Shown here: piece by piece, positions 7,302 through 13,749 of the stretch | Layout of the letters: each line of letters starts with the position of its first letter | How positions within the stretch are numbered: position 1 is the stretch's first letter | Assembly: GCA_038199755.1 (NCBI GenBank) | Contig: JBBPYR010000303.1 | Coordinates: 1 to 20,043 of the forward strand | Reading direction: 5' to 3' | From: JBBPYR01 sp038199755 | Lineage (GTDB): Bacteria > Chloroflexota > Ktedonobacteria > Ktedonobacterales > Ktedonobacteraceae | Length of the DNA: 20,043 nucleotides | Notes under the pieces: model-generated | Told to the model about the DNA's origin: nothing | What the model saw: the letters and a program-made list of their open reading frames with translations, nothing else | The model's database searches: none | Made by a program: the position numbers and the translations under genes

Positions 7302-8291
7302 CTATTTTTTGCTTTTGGCCTTTTTCCCTTTTGCTTGTCCCTCGCTGCTCTCTGCTTCGTTGCTTTCCTTGAGCGAGGCCACTACCTCTCCAAAGTGGGC
7401 GGGCTGATTTCCCATGTTCTCTATTGCCTTTGGTCCTAGTTGTCGTTCGAGCAGGACGTTACCAAAGTGAGCGCGATGATACAGCATTTCGTGGCGTCGC
7501 GAAAAGAGCGTGCGCTTCACGATGTGCAGGTCGCGTTCTATGGTGATCTCCAGGAAGCCATTGTCTTTTTTACCCGATGTGTCGAGAAGAGAGCCCGCAT
7601 TGCAACAGAGTAGGCGATGGCGACCATCGGACAAGTCCCATACATGGCTGCGGTGAATATGCCCACAACAAAGTATGTCTACATTTAATTCTATCAAAGT
7701 TTGGAGTATGTCTGCTGAGCGTGCGAGCGTGTCACCCACGCGCAATCTTTTGGTTGGCACCGGCAAGAAACTATGATGGGCGCAAAAGATGCGTAGCTCG
7801 CCGGGTTGCCCTTTACTAAAGTGTTGGATGGTTTGTTCTATCTGGCGCGGGGCGATTTCTGGTGTGCTGTTGAGCCCGACCGCTGCTACGCCGTTGGCGC
7901 GGTAGAAAAACTCGGTCGAGGGAAAATAGTCAAAGTATTTGCCTTGTCGCCCGTAATTGACGTTTTCGAGCGTGTCCATCTCGTCCAAGGCGTTTGACTC
8001 TGGATGTGTCAAGAGAAAGTATTCCAGGTCACTACGCTCGACGGCCCTGGGAACAAGGGTTTTGGCGATATCACGATTGCCAGGGATGGTGAGCACGGTA
8101 CAGAAATCGAGCGAGGCGATAAAACGCTTGACGCGCTGAAATTGTTCATCGAGCCCGTCATTGGTAAGGTCGCCAGTAATCAAGATGATGTCAGGATGAA
8201 GTGCTGCGAATTGCTCGCGTGCATCTTTTAAGAGTGCCCATGTTTCGGATGATTCGCGATAGTGAAGATCAGAGACATGTAAAATTTTCAT
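7302..8291 (-). CDS. Calcineurin-like metallophosphoesterase
   Basis: A protein of about 329 residues with the dinuclear-metal phosphoesterase motifs in order: DLH (8-10), GDLTND (40-45), GNRD (71-74, normally GNHD), AHHSF in the middle, and CGHIHRSH. The His of GNHD, which usually assists catalysis, is Arg here. The C-terminus is a Lys-rich tail (KGKKAKSKK). The substrate is unknown; relatives hydrolyse cyclic nucleotides, phosphodiesters or phosphomonoesters. I chose the start MKILHVSDLH, the normal beginning of this fold, with AGGGG four bases upstream. An earlier ATG at 8321 would add ten residues and lie ten bases after the upstream kinase stop. It is probably co-transcribed with the two thymidylate-kinase-like genes. 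Confidence 0.88.
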   Translation of the reverse strand: MKILHVSDLHYRESSETWALLKDAREQFAALHPDIILITGDLTNDGLDEQFQRVKRFIASLDFCTVLTIPGNRDIAKTLVPRAVERSDLEYFLLTHPESNALDEMDTLENVNYGRQGKYFDYFPSTEFFYRANGVAAVGLNSTPEIAPRQIEQTIQHFSKGQPGELRIFCAHHSFLPVPTKRLRVGDTLARSADILQTLIELNVDILCCGHIHRSHVWDLSDGRHRLLCCNAGSLLDTSGKKDNGFLEITIERDLHIVKRTLFSRRHEMLYHRAHFGNVLLERQLGPKAIENMGNQPAHFGEVVASLKESNEAESSEGQAKGKKAKSKK

Positions 8292-8330
8292 TATTCCCCT
8301 TTGTTCTTGTAAGATAGTCATTCACCGCAC

Positions 8331-9071
8331 TTACTCTTCCCAGAGAAGACGCATGACAGCACGGCGCAACACGGTTTGTACGAGCTCGATAGATTGGCTA
8401 CCCTCGACGACGGAAAAGCCAAATTCTTGCTGCATGCTCTGATATTGACTATACATCTTCTTTTCAAATGAGCGGAAACTTTCTAGCGTTTCGGGCGTAA
8501 AAGACGGTATCTTGATGGTAGATATCGTGTGTATGCCTTCCTGTTGCTGCTGTGCATTGGACGTGGTGGTCTTTTTGTGTTTGCCATTCAACTTTTTTTT
8601 TGGCTGTCTGGCTAATTCTAGCAGGGTCAGACGGCGCTTGACTGCTTCATCTGGGCTAATGTGTAAATAGAAGATGGCGTCAGGTTGGACGGAGAAGCGA
8701 TAGAGATTACGCACCCAGGCGGCATCGAGACCACTGGCCTCGTCGCGTGCGAAGGCTGTATAGATATAGCGGTCGGCGAGCACAATGTCACCGCGTTCCA
8801 GGGCGGGTTTGATGACGCGCTGAGTGCGGTCCAGGTGATCTGCACAGTAGAGCATACTGTAGGTTAATGGACGCAAAGGCGATTTGGTGCGTGCGCGTTC
8901 CAGGATGTCGGAGACGAGCGGCGAGGTGCGCCACGTGGTTGTTGTGACTCGATAGCCTTGTGCGCATAGCCAGTCGTGCAGTAACTGCACCTGTGTAGTA
9001 CGACCGGAGAGGTCAATGCCTTCGAGAGCAATCAGGCGCGCTTGCCCAGGCGAAGGTGATAATTGGTGCAT
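8331..9071 (-). CDS. Thymidylate kinase-like protein with Arg in the P-loop
   Basis: A 246-residue P-loop protein of the dTMP kinase family. The Walker A region is EGIDLSGRTT (17-26) where the family consensus is EGxDGxGKxT, so the phosphate-binding Lys is Arg and the first Gly of DGxGK is Leu. The rest fits the family: LADRYIYTAFARD (98-110), the partner of the DR(Y/H) nucleotide-site motif. The LID region carries a basic, Gln-rich insertion (about 154-186) absent from the neighbour. It begins 11 bases after the stop of the canonical paralogue and is clearly a diverged relative of it (both share ADRYxYTAxARD). It may be a low-activity kinase, a partner subunit of the neighbour, or specific for another nucleotide. 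Confidence 0.85.
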   Translation of the reverse strand: MHQLSPSPGQARLIALEGIDLSGRTTQVQLLHDWLCAQGYRVTTTTWRTSPLVSDILERARTKSPLRPLTYSMLYCADHLDRTQRVIKPALERGDIVLADRYIYTAFARDEASGLDAAWVRNLYRFSVQPDAIFYLHISPDEAVKRRLTLLELARQPKKKLNGKHKKTTTSNAQQQQEGIHTISTIKIPSFTPETLESFRSFEKKMYSQYQSMQQEFGFSVVEGSQSIELVQTVLRRAVMRLLWEE

Positions 9072-9082
9072 TTCGTGAATAC

Positions 9083-9781
9083 CTACCCATCCTGTGGTAA
9101 TAGTTGTTCAATCGTGGTACGTAAGCTGCGTTGGATATACTTGATTGGCATGGTCGCGTCCAAAGTCAACATGGCACAATCGCTGCGCAGTGCTTCGTAA
9201 GCCGTAAGGATGCGCTGCTGAAATGCCTGGAAGCTAGCAACGGGATCGTCGCTTAAGCCCATATCCATTCCGGCTTGATAGTATTTGAGATGGGGATGGC
9301 CGCTCAAGGTACGTGCTACCGATGTTTCCGCGCTAAGATGGAAATAGACCGCGAGGTCTGGTCTGACTGCGAACTGGTAGATACACTCAACCCAATCCCG
9401 TGCGACTCCGTGCGCCATATCACGAGCCAAGGCGGTGTAGACGTAACGGTCAGCTAGGACAATCGCGCCACGCTGCAATGGTGGCAAGATGTCACGATCA
9501 TACAGTTCGGCCATGTCTGCGGCATAGAGTACGCTCAGTACGAGTGGGTCAACCAGTCCCTGCTTTTTGCCTTTTTTGAGGGCCCGCTTAATCAGGTGTG
9601 AAGGCGTCCATTCGATGGTGACTACCTCATATCCTTCGGCTTTCAACCAGAAACTGAGTAATTGTAGTTGGGTGCTTTTGCCCGATCCATCCAGTCCTTC
9701 CGCAGTAATGAGGCGTCCGGGATGGCTATGTGCTGGCAGAAAAGAGGTCTTCTTTGTCTGTGTATTTGGCTCCGCAAACAT
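9083..9781 (-). CDS. tmk: Thymidylate kinase (dTMP kinase) family
   Basis: A 232-residue protein expected to phosphorylate dTMP to dTDP. Walker A is intact: AEGLDGSGKSTQ (27-38). LADRYVYTALARD contains the DRY motif, and a LID-like segment with RTLSGHPHLKYYQAGMDMG follows. The ATG at 9781 has AGGAGG about 10 bases upstream. The nucleotide-site region differs from the textbook DRY-SSxAYQ form of Tmk, so it may be a Tmk-like branch rather than the essential copy; the symbol is provisional. It is the first gene of the minus-strand cluster and is followed after 11 bases by its paralogue. Confidence 0.82.
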   Translation of the reverse strand: MFAEPNTQTKKTSFLPAHSHPGRLITAEGLDGSGKSTQLQLLSFWLKAEGYEVVTIEWTPSHLIKRALKKGKKQGLVDPLVLSVLYAADMAELYDRDILPPLQRGAIVLADRYVYTALARDMAHGVARDWVECIYQFAVRPDLAVYFHLSAETSVARTLSGHPHLKYYQAGMDMGLSDDPVASFQAFQQRILTAYEALRSDCAMLTLDATMPIKYIQRSLRTTIEQLLPQDG

Positions 9782-9805
9782 AACGCAACGCTCCTCCTAT
9801 GAAAA

Positions 9806-9834
9806 AGGATACCTCATAGCATAGGAGAATGCAA
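9806..9834 (-). promoter_or_regulatory. Possible promoter of the tmk-led cluster
   Basis: On the minus strand TTGCAT (9834-9829) is separated by 17 bp from TATCCT (9811-9806). Three and four of six bases match the consensus boxes. It is the best-spaced pair before the first gene, but the match is weak. Confidence 0.3.
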
Positions 9835-9851
9835 TAACGAAATATGCTGTG

Positions 9852-10045
9852 CTATAGTGGACTATCAGGTGGAAGTACAACATTTCTGTAAATATTGGTG
9901 ACAGGGAAGCGTATGTCAAGACTTGTGAATTCGACCTCATCTTCGCGGCCAAAGACACGATAGGTCCATGGATTGCCTCTTTCGCGTCTAAATAGCTCAA
10001 CAGATGGATAATGGGGGTCTACCAAGGCATACTCGCGTATGCTGG
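9852..10045 (-). pseudogene. C-terminal remnant of a Uma2/DUF820 family protein
   Basis: Minus-strand codons give SIREYALVDPHYPSVELF, then GNPWTYRVFGREDEVEF, TSLDIRFPVTNIYRNVV and a stop. This matches the last 60 or so residues of Uma2/DUF820 proteins, a PD-(D/E)XK nuclease-like family. The N-terminal two thirds are missing: upstream codons are basic and unrelated, and the open frame reaches only to 10163. I therefore call a decayed fragment. It lies just upstream of the tmk cluster and is probably not expressed as a working protein. Confidence 0.6.
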
Positions 10046-10228
10046 CGCAGTTGCGTTTTGGCTGCGTGTTGCGCTGTGTGCGATTTCTTCGGTGCGCATA
10101 TATGTATACCCGTACGATGGGCGTAACGCTGGCTGTAACATTGGATGTCCTCCTGTGACCCATGCACTTTTGTTGGTGTGCTAGTTGTGCTTATTCTTGC
10201 TCTTACAGTGACAATACTATCATGGAAG

Positions 10229-10257
10229 CGTTTCGGAAACGTTACGGTAGCGTTACG
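10229..10257. promoter_or_regulatory. Possible operator: palindrome plus direct repeats
   Basis: A perfect 13-bp palindrome CGTTTCGGAAACG (10229-10241) overlaps two direct copies of CGTTACG (10240-10246 and 10251-10257), 11 bp apart, about one helical turn. It lies about 100 bp upstream of the DUF2630 gene. The arrangement suits a regulator binding site; which protein binds is unknown. Confidence 0.4.
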
Positions 10258-10352
10258 ACTGGTGATGATATCTAGCGCAAGTGGTATCATGAAGGGGAGA
10301 GACGACGTGTTCTATAGTAGGAAACATGGTGCAATACGATTGGAGATTTTTT

Positions 10353-10598
10353 ATGGACGATACAGAAATTCTGAAACACATTCAGACACTGGTAGATGAG
10401 GAGCATCAGTTAACGCAGCAGCATCGAGATACAGCTGATCTCAACGAGGGTCAACATGCACGCATGCAGAACCTAGAGATACAGCTTGATCAGCTATGGG
10501 ATTTGTTGCGCCAACGGCGAGCACGACGTTCGGCGGGGCTCGATCCCGATCAGGCGCAGGAGCGACCAGCCGATACGGTTGAGCACTTCTTGCAATAA
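10353..10598 (+). CDS. DUF2630 family protein
   Basis: A small, helical, acidic protein of 81 residues. It matches the DUF2630 pattern from end to end: MDDTEILKHIQTLVDEEHQL, a linker, RMQNLEIQLDQLWDLL, then QRRARRSAGLDPDQAQERP and VEHFLQ. Family function is not known; relatives are usually single small genes in Actinobacteria and Chloroflexota. The ATG at 10353 has GGAG seven bases upstream and matches the conserved N-terminus; an earlier in-frame ATG at 10326 adds nine unconserved residues. It appears to be a single-gene unit, closed by a strong hairpin four bases after the stop. Confidence 0.88.
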   Translation: MDDTEILKHIQTLVDEEHQLTQQHRDTADLNEGQHARMQNLEIQLDQLWDLLRQRRARRSAGLDPDQAQERPADTVEHFLQ

Positions 10599-10601
10599 GG
10601 A

Positions 10602-10654
10602 CACAAACAGAGCGGGTAAGCAGCGACCTGTCCTGCTTACCCGCTCTGTTTGTG
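10602..10654. terminator. 22-bp perfect hairpin after the DUF2630 gene
   Basis: Arms 10602-10623 and 10633-10654 are perfect complements around a nine-base loop. The 3' arm ends CTGTTTGTG without a following T-run. Position directly after a stop codon suggests a terminator or a transcript-end stabiliser. Confidence 0.8.
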
Positions 10655-10659
10655 CTATG

Positions 10660-11004
10660 TCGGTTGTAAGCAGAGCAATTAAGTGTGCCTGCAAACACCA
10701 CATCTACCTTGTATCCAGTTGATGCTAAGCCCTCTGTAAGACATCATCCACAATTTAGATTCGCTAACTCATACCTTATTCTCAACAAAAAAGCATAATA
10801 GGTATTCTATTAATATGGAGCGTTCCTTAATTATCGTGGCTGATATCAATATCAATTGCGAGTAGACATAGATTGTATAAAGAAGAAAAACAAGATAAGA
10901 TTCAAAAAAGCGTTTTTAGATTGGCATTATAATTATGGATAAATCGGCTTCTCTATAACTGTTCTGGGTATATTTGTATATAACGTGAAAAAAGTTCATT
11001 TCGG
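10660..11004. other. AT-rich region with no gene
   Basis: This stretch is distinctly more AT-rich than its surroundings. No reading frame with a plausible ribosome site or recognisable protein is seen on either strand. It precedes the promoter of the receiver-domain gene and may hold upstream regulatory sites, but I see no clear motif. Confidence 0.5.
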
Positions 11005-11033
11005 TTGACACAGGCTTATAAATCGTTTATAGT
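11005..11033 (+). promoter_or_regulatory. Near-consensus sigma-A promoter of the receiver gene
   Basis: TTGACA (11005-11010), a 17-bp spacer and TATAGT (11028-11033, 5 of 6). It is among the best promoters in the window and would start a leader of about 145 bases before the receiver gene. Confidence 0.8.
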
Positions 11034-11053
11034 CTCAAATACCGAGGTCAAGA

Positions 11054-11092
11054 ACAGGTCAATTTGAGGCCACAGTTACGGCCTTGACCTGT
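11054..11092 (+). promoter_or_regulatory. Leader hairpin of the receiver gene
   Basis: ACAGGTCAA (11054-11062) pairs with TTGACCTGT (11084-11092); inside, GGCC (11068-11071) pairs with GGCC (11080-11083) around an eight-base loop, with a five-base bulge TTTGA on one side. It begins about 15 bases after the predicted transcription start. There is no T-run, so it is not an obvious terminator; it may control translation or RNA stability, or be a protein-binding palindrome in DNA. Confidence 0.5.
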
Positions 11093-11183
11093 GATGCATT
11101 CAATCTAGAGCGGGAGCAAAAGAGTTATTGCGCAGAATGCATTGGTACAACGAGTTAGCGTCCAAGTTGATAGAAAGGTGTGA

Positions 11184-11597
11184 ATGATGGGACAGTTCTC
11201 TACAATAAAATCTTCTGAAGAAGAGGGAACCGTTGCGCAAAAATCGGTGCTTATTGTAGAAGATGATGCGGGTATTGGCGATTTATTGTTGTATTTGATT
11301 TCGCAGGAGACACCTTATAAGGTGGTGTTGGCGGTAAACGGTTTTCAAGCGTTAGATGACATTCAGCAGATGACCCCTTCTTTATTTATGCTCGATTATC
11401 ATCTGCCGGGGATGACTGGCATTGAGCTTGCTGACAGGCTGCGCATGATGGAAGCTGTTAAGCACGTTCCCATCATTATTATGAGTGCGCGTTTGCCTAT
11501 ACAAGATATTGAGCAGCGAAATCTGTTAGGAATGAGTAAACCCTTCAATTTGACTATGTTATTAGAAACAGTGACGAAGTTGGTTGGGAACGGTTGA
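11184..11597 (+). CDS. Stand-alone response regulator receiver protein
   Basis: A 137-residue CheY-like protein with only a receiver domain. After about 19 variable residues comes KSVLIVEDDAG (acidic pair), then the phospho-acceptor Asp in MLDYHLPGMTG, the switch residue in IIIMSAR, and the conserved Lys in MSKPF. No output domain follows, so it must act by protein-protein contact or as a phosphorelay intermediate. AAAGG lies about seven bases before ATG 11184; a second ATG follows directly. No kinase is adjacent; the orphan GAF histidine kinase at 17949 is one possible partner within this window (inference). Confidence 0.88.
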   Translation: MMGQFSTIKSSEEEGTVAQKSVLIVEDDAGIGDLLLYLISQETPYKVVLAVNGFQALDDIQQMTPSLFMLDYHLPGMTGIELADRLRMMEAVKHVPIIIMSARLPIQDIEQRNLLGMSKPFNLTMLLETVTKLVGNG

Positions 11598-11622
11598 GGT
11601 AGGGAGGAACGATACATATGTA

Positions 11623-11652
11623 GTAAGGGATGCCCCTTGTGGGCATCCCTAT
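11623..11652. repeat. Palindromic GTAGGGATGCC element, copy B
   Basis: The plus strand reads GTAAGGGATGCCCCTTGTGG then GCATCCCTAT. Its reverse complement shares the GATGCCCACAAGRGGCATCC core with the element at 7242-7269. It sits between the convergent receiver gene and plsC and contains the plsC stop codon, so it may serve as a terminator-like hairpin for both. Confidence 0.8.
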
Positions 11653-12455
11653 TGGTAGACGCCGCGATAGTTGGGGGGCAGCATCGCGGCGATCTGCTGC
11701 ATGACCTCTGTGGTGGCGTTATCGATATCTTCGCGTGTCACCTTTTTCCCTTGTGGCTTGAAGACGATAGGTTCGCCATAGGAGATGGTGACACGGGGAC
11801 CAAATTTCTTGAGTACATCTTCGCTACCCCAGATGGCGACTGGAATCACAGGGACACCGGAGCGCAGGGCGATCATGCCCAGACCGGCGTGGGCTTTGGC
11901 CAGCGTGTGGCTGCGGCTGCGTGTGCCTTCGGGAAAGATGATGAGAATATTGCCTTTTTTGAGTTGTTCTTCTGCGGCCCGCAAAGCTTGACGGTCGCCC
12001 TCGCCGCGTTTGACAGGGAAGGCACCAAGGAAGCGCACAAGCCAGTTAATGCGGCTGCTAAAATACTCTTCTTTCGCCATGAAGACGACTTTTCGCTTGA
12101 AGAAGAGGGGTATGAGCGGGATATCGGTCCAGGAAAGGTGGTTGGCGGCAATGATGAAGGGACCACTGGTTGGCACGTTATAGCGGCCACGGAGTCGTAT
12201 GCGGGCCAGAATGGATAAAAGGCCAATTGCGAAGTAGCGTATGGCATGATAGAGTATGGACGGTGTGATGTATGGTTCATACAGGTTTTTAGCAGCCTTT
12301 TTGACGACCGTGGTTGCGGGGGTTGTAGGGGGCGTCGGGGTCGCAGCTTTTTTTGCGGCAGGTGCTGGCGTTATGGGTTGCAGCTGTTCCTGTCCCTGTT
12401 GGCTTTCGTCGCCATGGTCGTGAGAGTCGCCACTGACATCTTGATTTTGTTTCAT
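11649..12455 (-). CDS. plsC: 1-acyl-sn-glycerol-3-phosphate acyltransferase (PlsC)
   Basis: A 268-residue acyltransferase that makes phosphatidic acid from lysophosphatidic acid at the membrane. The first 57 residues are a Gln/Pro/Thr/Ala-rich, probably disordered extension not usual for the family. A hydrophobic segment (ILYHAIRYFAIGLLSIL, about 67-83) precedes the catalytic NHxxxxD motif NHLSWTD (105-111) and the glycerol-phosphate binding FPEGTRS (174-180), followed by GVPVIPVAIWGSE. Its ATG overlaps the cmk stop as ATGA, a common cmk-plsC pairing. The last codon lies in a dispersed palindrome. No strong ribosome site is needed given the overlap. Confidence 0.92.
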   Translation of the reverse strand: MKQNQDVSGDSHDHGDESQQGQEQLQPITPAPAAKKAATPTPPTTPATTVVKKAAKNLYEPYITPSILYHAIRYFAIGLLSILARIRLRGRYNVPTSGPFIIAANHLSWTDIPLIPLFFKRKVVFMAKEEYFSSRINWLVRFLGAFPVKRGEGDRQALRAAEEQLKKGNILIIFPEGTRSRSHTLAKAHAGLGMIALRSGVPVIPVAIWGSEDVLKKFGPRVTISYGEPIVFKPQGKKVTREDIDNATTEVMQQIAAMLPPNYRGVYQ

Positions 12456-13162
12456 ACTGTGGGTTCCTCCAGATGACGTATGATTTCCTCTAAGACTTGT
12501 TGGACGCTGAGGGAATCGGTTACTACAATGATAGCGTCGTGAGCGGGTTGCATATTATCGCGGTCGATGTTGTCGCGCCGCTGGATGTCACTCATGACCT
12601 GCTCAAATGAGGGTAATATGCTCTCTGCCGCGTTGCCATCGGCTAAGTACAATTTTTGTTGTGCGAGTAGTTCGGCGTAGCGACGACGTGTGCGTTCTTC
12701 CAGGCTGGCGGTGAGATATATTTTATAGGGTGCGTTCGGCAAGACGACGGCACCGATATCGCGCCCAACCATGACGGCCATGACCTGCTCGGCGATGGCT
12801 TGCTGCTGCGCTATGAGTACTGCGCGTACTTGCGCATGAGAAGAGACTGTTGAGACGGCCCGTGTCACCTCTGGCGAGCGGATGGCCCAGGTGATATCGC
12901 GTCCGTGGACGGTGACGGTATACTGACGGCCATCATCAATTTTGGGGTAGCCAATGGCGATTTCGGCCTGTTGTGCCAATTGTGCAAGGGCTGGCCCGTT
13001 GTTGGTGTCTACGCTATTTTGTAAGGCGAGCCAGGTGACGGCGCGGTACATTGCTCCCGTATCGATATACAGATAGCCTAGCCGCGTGGCCAATTGCTCT
13101 CCTATGGTGCTTTTACCCGACCCGGCTGGCCCATCTATTGCAATACTTCCCGGCCTCAGCAT
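12452..13162 (-). CDS. cmk: Cytidylate kinase
   Basis: A 236-residue enzyme that phosphorylates CMP and dCMP with ATP. The P-loop is DGPAGSGKST (10-19), followed by YIDTGAMYRAV, typical of Cmk. Later markers are SPEVTRAVSTVSSHAQVR, the GRDIG motif (usually GRDIGT), a LID segment rich in Arg (EERTRRRYAEL) and RRDNIDRDNMQP near the end. ATG at 13162 has GGAGG four bases upstream. It is the first gene of a cmk-plsC pair with a very good extended -10 promoter. Confidence 0.95.
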   Translation of the reverse strand: MLRPGSIAIDGPAGSGKSTIGEQLATRLGYLYIDTGAMYRAVTWLALQNSVDTNNGPALAQLAQQAEIAIGYPKIDDGRQYTVTVHGRDITWAIRSPEVTRAVSTVSSHAQVRAVLIAQQQAIAEQVMAVMVGRDIGAVVLPNAPYKIYLTASLEERTRRRYAELLAQQKLYLADGNAAESILPSFEQVMSDIQRRDNIDRDNMQPAHDAIIVVTDSLSVQQVLEEIIRHLEEPTV

Positions 13163-13198
13163 GTGTCCTCCATTAGAGTAGTGAGATACTTGGTGTGC

Positions 13199-13207
13199 AT
13201 TATATCA
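13199..13207 (-). promoter_or_regulatory. Extended -10 promoter of cmk-plsC
   Basis: On the minus strand TGATATAAT gives a perfect TATAAT box with the extended TG element. The region where a -35 box would lie (near 13221-13227) matches poorly, as is allowed for extended -10 promoters. The predicted transcript starts about 30 bases before the cmk ATG. Confidence 0.7.
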
Positions 13208-13237
13208 TAATGAGGTCGTCGGCGAAGGTCTAGGGGA

Positions 13238-13290
13238 CAGAAAGGAGCAGGCGGCGAAACATGTTGCGTTTCGCCGCCTGCTCCTTTCTG
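13238..13290. terminator. 23-bp perfect hairpin after the small membrane gene
   Basis: Arms 13238-13260 and 13268-13290 are perfect complements around a seven-base loop. It begins six bases after the stop of the minus-strand small membrane protein and separates that gene from the cmk promoter. There is no T-run; it resembles the hairpins after valS and the DUF2630 gene. Confidence 0.8.
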
Positions 13291-13296
13291 TTCGTA

Positions 13297-13518
13297 TTAG
13301 CTTCTTGGGGCTCGCTGTGTGAAGATGTAGGTGAAAACGTTGTAGAGAATGAAGGCGACAACGAAGGTAATAGCACCAACAATAAGACCGGTTGAAATGG
13401 TGTTGGCACTGGTAAGGTGCTGCCCTGTCGCCAAGGCGATGATGAGATAGATGATGGCAGCTACGACGCCCTCGGCAAAGCTGTAGAGGGCGAAACGGCT
13501 GATGCGCTGGGTGTTCAT
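13297..13518 (-). CDS. Small two-helix membrane protein
   Basis: A 73-residue protein with two hydrophobic segments, about 11-30 (ALYSFAEGVVAAIIYLIIAL) and 41-66 (ISTGLIVGAITFVVAFILYN). Basic residues flank both ends, so both termini are probably cytoplasmic. I do not recognise a family. AAAGGA lies seven bases before the ATG. It is a single-gene unit closed by a strong hairpin; a 7-bp inverted repeat lies about 30 bp upstream. Confidence 0.75.
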   Translation of the reverse strand: MNTQRISRFALYSFAEGVVAAIIYLIIALATGQHLTSANTISTGLIVGAITFVVAFILYNVFTYIFTQRAPRS

Positions 13519-13548
13519 GGAGTGTTCCTTTCACTATGGGTATCGAGC

Positions 13549-13568
13549 ACAATGTGTAAGAACATTGT
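13549..13568. promoter_or_regulatory. Inverted repeat in the divergent intergenic region
   Basis: ACAATGT and ACATTGT form a perfect 7-bp inverted repeat with a six-base spacer. It lies between the divergent small membrane gene and the sensor kinase gene, and could be an operator for the former. No clear promoter boxes were found beside it. Confidence 0.35.
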
Positions 13569-13749
13569 TTTGCTCTTACTATGAAACCATGAAATGCTTG
13601 TGCTGTGACCCACTGGCCGATTGATTTTGCAATAGCTTTTCGGGTGAGATGGAATTCAACCGAATGGTTGATTGCTTTTGATGAATGTATGGGTTATCGT
13701 GATAGGTGGGCTTCATGAATACTGCTAGTACGAGGAGAGAAAGAGAGAT

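Noticed and set aside
9997..10290. Minus-strand 97-codon frame overlapping the Uma2 remnant
   Set aside because: It is in another frame, has no recognisable protein pattern and no ribosome site.
10494..10722. Small frames across the hairpin after the DUF2630 gene
   Set aside because: They run through the inverted repeat and adjoining gene on both strands and show matching residues only because the hairpin arms are complementary.
11637..12218. Plus-strand frame of 193 codons opposite plsC
   Set aside because: It lies wholly opposite a clear PlsC coding sequence with catalytic motifs and shows no domain or ribosome site of its own.
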